A model generated the notes under the pieces. The model made no database searches, had not been told where the DNA came from, and saw only the letters and a program-made list of their open reading frames with translations. The position numbers and the translations under genes were made by a program. From NCBI GenBank assembly GCA_014377915.1, contig JACMOT010000225.1:1-45771 (forward strand): 45,771 nt of DNA. The letters run 5' to 3'. The stretch comes from Tardiphaga sp. GTDB taxonomy: Bacteria; Pseudomonadota; Alphaproteobacteria; Rhizobiales; Xanthobacteraceae. Position 1 is the first letter of the stretch, and every line of letters starts with the position of its first letter. Shown here in pieces: positions 43,993 through 45,771 of this stretch.

Positions 43993-44491
43993 AGCTGACT
44001 TTCTGCGAGGCAACGAAATCCATCAGAGCCTTGTGGCCGGCGGCGACGGCGTCCTTGCCATTGGTATGGCGCCGCTCGATCGCCAGCACCTCGGCATAGA
44101 GCGGCACGATCGTTTTTTCGATGATGTCACGGGCCGGCGCCCGGCGATTGGAATGGTAGCTACCGATCTTGCCGTCGGCGCCGAAGGATGGCGTGACATG
44201 GGCATAGACCCAGTAATGGTCGCCGTTCCTTGCCATGTTCTTGACGTAAGCGAAGATCTCGCGGCGATCCTCGATCGCATCCCACAGCAGACGGAACACG
44301 CCGCGCGGCATGTCTGGATGGCGGACGATGCTATGCTGCTGGCCGATCAGTTCAGCCTCGGTGTAGCCCGCGACCTGGCAGAACAGCCGGTTGGCATAGG
44401 TCAGCCGGCCCTTCAGGTCGGTCTTCGAGACGATCAACTCGGAGGCCGGAAAGAAGCTCTCCCGGCCGCTCGGCGTGACGTGCTTGGACAT
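43955..44491 (-). CDS. Aer-type PAS domain protein
   Basis: Soluble protein of 178 residues made of one PAS domain (about 15-135) plus a C-terminal helix. It closely follows the E. coli Aer [16 protein letters not shown] includes Arg57, His58 and Asp60, the positions needed for FAD binding in Aer, and [18 protein letters not shown] follows. FAD binding and redox or oxygen sensing are therefore likely. In E. coli this domain is joined to the membrane receptor; here the receptor is a separate, overlapping gene downstream. The ATG at 44491 has a GGA eight bases upstream. Confidence 0.9.
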   Translation of the reverse strand: MSKHVTPSGRESFFPASELIVSKTDLKGRLTYANRLFCQVAGYTEAELIGQQHSIVRHPDMPRGVFRLLWDAIEDRREIFAYVKNMARNGDHYWVYAHVTPSFGADGKIGSYHSNRRAPARDIIEKTIVPLYAEVLAIERRHTNGKDAVAAGHKALMDFVASQKVSYDELMFSLKSAA

Positions 44492-44663
44492 GTAAAATCC
44501 GTGGTGGCGCGTTCGCGGGAACGATAGCTAGCGGTATAATGAAACCCGACTGAACGAAGCGTTAAGGCTCGACGCCTGGCACAAACGTTCTGTCCGTAAA
44601 CCATCGCAGCGCTTGATTGCATTTCGCTTAAAGTGCCTTCGCAAGTGCCCCCTTTGCCGTTCC

Positions 44664-44684
44664 TGTACCGTCCCACCCGGTACA
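44664..44684. promoter_or_regulatory. inverted repeat resembling a TetR-type operator
   Basis: TGTACCG-TCCCACC-CGGTACA is a perfect dyad with 7-bp arms in the 257-bp gap between mutY and the PAS gene. No TetR gene is next to it and the ORF that follows on the plus strand only mirrors mutY. Confidence 0.4.
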
Positions 44685-44748
44685 TTACAGGGAAACAAAT
44701 GACGGCTCTGATCGCTGGCGGCGGCCTCGCGGTTTTCGTGCGGCCGGA

Positions 44749-45771
44749 TCAGCCGAGTCCGTGCGCAATCACCTTGCGCATCAGATTGGGCAGAGCCTCA
44801 TCGTCGAGCGTCGCGACCGGCACAAAGCGCATGCCGTCCGGCGCCCGGCTGCGCGCCGCGACGGACGCGGTGTAGACCACCAGCTCCAGCGGGAAATGCG
44901 TGAAGACGTGACTGACGACGCCGAGCTTGCGGTGCCAGCGCACGCCCTTCAGCGCGGGCGCCTGTCGCAGCGCCGCGTCGGCGTCATGATCCGCCAGCCA
45001 TTCCGACGACGGCACCTCGGTCATGCCGCCGAGCAGGCCTTTTTCGGCCCGCGTGCGCACCAGCAATTCATGGCCGCGCGTCACCACGAAGGCCGCGCCT
45101 TTTCGCAAGGTACCGGCCTTCTTCGCCGCCTTGTGCGGAAAGCTCTCCTGATCGCCGCGGATTCGCGCCGCGCACTCGTCATTGATCGGGCACAGCGCGC
45201 AGGCCGGTTTCTTCGGCGTGCAGATCGAAGAGCCGAGATCCATCAGCGCCTGCGCGCTATCGCCGGCGCGGGTCGCGGCCAGCAGCGTGGTGGCCAGCGC
45301 CTGGATCCGCGGTTTGGCCTTCGGCAACGGTTCTTCCACCGCATAGAGCCGCGACACCACGCGCTCGATATTGCCATCTACCGGCATGCACTGCCGGCCG
45401 AACGCGATCGCGGCGATGGCGGAAGCGGTATACGGCCCGATGCCGGGCAGCGTGCGCAGCCCTGCTTCCGTATCCGGAAACGCGCCGCCATGGTCGCGCA
45501 GCACGGCTACCGCGCAAGCATGCAGGTTGCGTGCCCGCGAATAATAGCCGAGCCCGGCCCACATCCGCAGCACGTCGTCCTGCGACGCCGACCCGAGATC
45601 CGCCACCGTCGGCCAGCGCGCCAGGAATTTTTCGAAATACGGACCCACGGTCACGGCGCCGGTCTGCTGCAGCATGATTTCCGACAGCCAGACCCGGTAG
45701 GGCCAATCGGCGTCGCCGGGCAGCGGCGCGCCGGGGGGTGAGCGCCACGGCAAGGTGCGGGCGTTGGCGGA
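44749..45771 (-). CDS. mutY: A/G-specific adenine glycosylase, N-terminus cut by window
   Basis: DNA repair enzyme that removes adenine mispaired with 8-oxoguanine. About 340 residues are visible; the true start lies beyond the right edge (the reading continues upstream of an internal Met at 45753). Catalytic Glu in WLSEIMLQQT, helix-hairpin-helix with LPGIGPYTASAIAAIAFG, and catalytic Asp in PVDGNIERVVSRL are present. The cluster motif C-x6-C-x2-C-x5-C is intact (CTPKKPACALCPINDEC). A Nudix-like C-terminal domain for 8-oxoG recognition follows. Confidence 0.95.
   Translation of the reverse strand, partial: SANARTLPWRSPPGAPLPGDADWPYRVWLSEIMLQQTGAVTVGPYFEKFLARWPTVADLGSASQDDVLRMWAGLGYYSRARNLHACAVAVLRDHGGAFPDTEAGLRTLPGIGPYTASAIAAIAFGRQCMPVDGNIERVVSRLYAVEEPLPKAKPRIQALATTLLAATRAGDSAQALMDLGSSICTPKKPACALCPINDECAARIRGDQESFPHKAAKKAGTLRKGAAFVVTRGHELLVRTRAEKGLLGGMTEVPSSEWLADHDADAALRQAPALKGVRWHRKLGVVSHVFTHFPLELVVYTASVAARSRAPDGMRFVPVATLDDEALPNLMRKVIAHGLG

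Overview
The window is GC-rich chromosomal DNA from an alphaproteobacterium, most likely a member of the Bradyrhizobium/Rhodopseudomonas/Tardiphaga group (Nitrobacteraceae). I infer this from gene content (ccrM, an ETF-ubiquinone oxidoreductase, a TPR protein coupled to ispE, and Aer-like and other chemoreceptors), from FixK-, CtrA- and sigma-54-type sites, and from several palindromic intergenic repeats typical of this group. I saw no rRNA, tRNA, CRISPR array, prophage or intact insertion sequence. The genus cannot be fixed from the sequence alone.

Layout. 1-4568: two paralogous chemoreceptor genes (minus strand, the first cut by the window edge) with anaerobic hemN between them on the plus strand. 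4837-9819: an amidase, an AidB-like acyl-CoA dehydrogenase, an atypical SDR protein, a GNAT protein and a DUF1127 protein. 9920-13771: a LysR regulator, a citrate-type MFS symporter, a decayed-looking metallo-beta-lactamase-fold protein and a CinA/PncC-type amidohydrolase. 13807-22995: a peptide-type ABC transporter operon that also encodes an amidase and a tiny GatC/AtzG-like protein, plus a second divergent solute-binding protein. 23270-29584: a trehalose-synthase-like GH13 enzyme, ispE, a TPR protein and ETF-QO. 29713-36023: a uracil-DNA glycosylase of family 4 type, a GT39-like membrane protein, RNase HII, a PA0069-type radical SAM protein, a short glycosyltransferase-like protein and a MarR-GNAT fusion. 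36165-39118: moaB, a zinc metallopeptidase and the cell-cycle methyltransferase ccrM. 39358-45771: a glutamate-racemase-like protein without its catalytic cysteines, a GST, an NTF2-like protein with a divergent LysR gene, a split Aer-type receptor (PAS protein plus membrane chemoreceptor) and mutY, cut by the right edge.

The most coherent system is at 13807-22995. The operon order is binding protein, permease B, permease C, ATPase F, GatC-like small protein, amidase, ATPase D. Four consecutive genes at its 3' end (ATPase F to ATPase D) are joined by ATGA stop/start overlaps. The operon and the divergent second binding-protein gene each have a near-consensus sigma-54 (-24/-12) promoter in the 217-bp gap between them. 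The simplest reading is a nitrogen-scavenging system that imports an amide-containing solute and hydrolyses it in the cytoplasm. The substrate is unknown.

Several proteins have altered active sites: the racemase-like protein (both Cys are Ser), the SDR (catalytic Tyr is Phe), the MBL-fold protein (two metal-binding His lost and an apparent internal deletion) and the uracil-DNA glycosylase (two of four Fe-S Cys replaced). REP-like palindromes lie between many of the genes.
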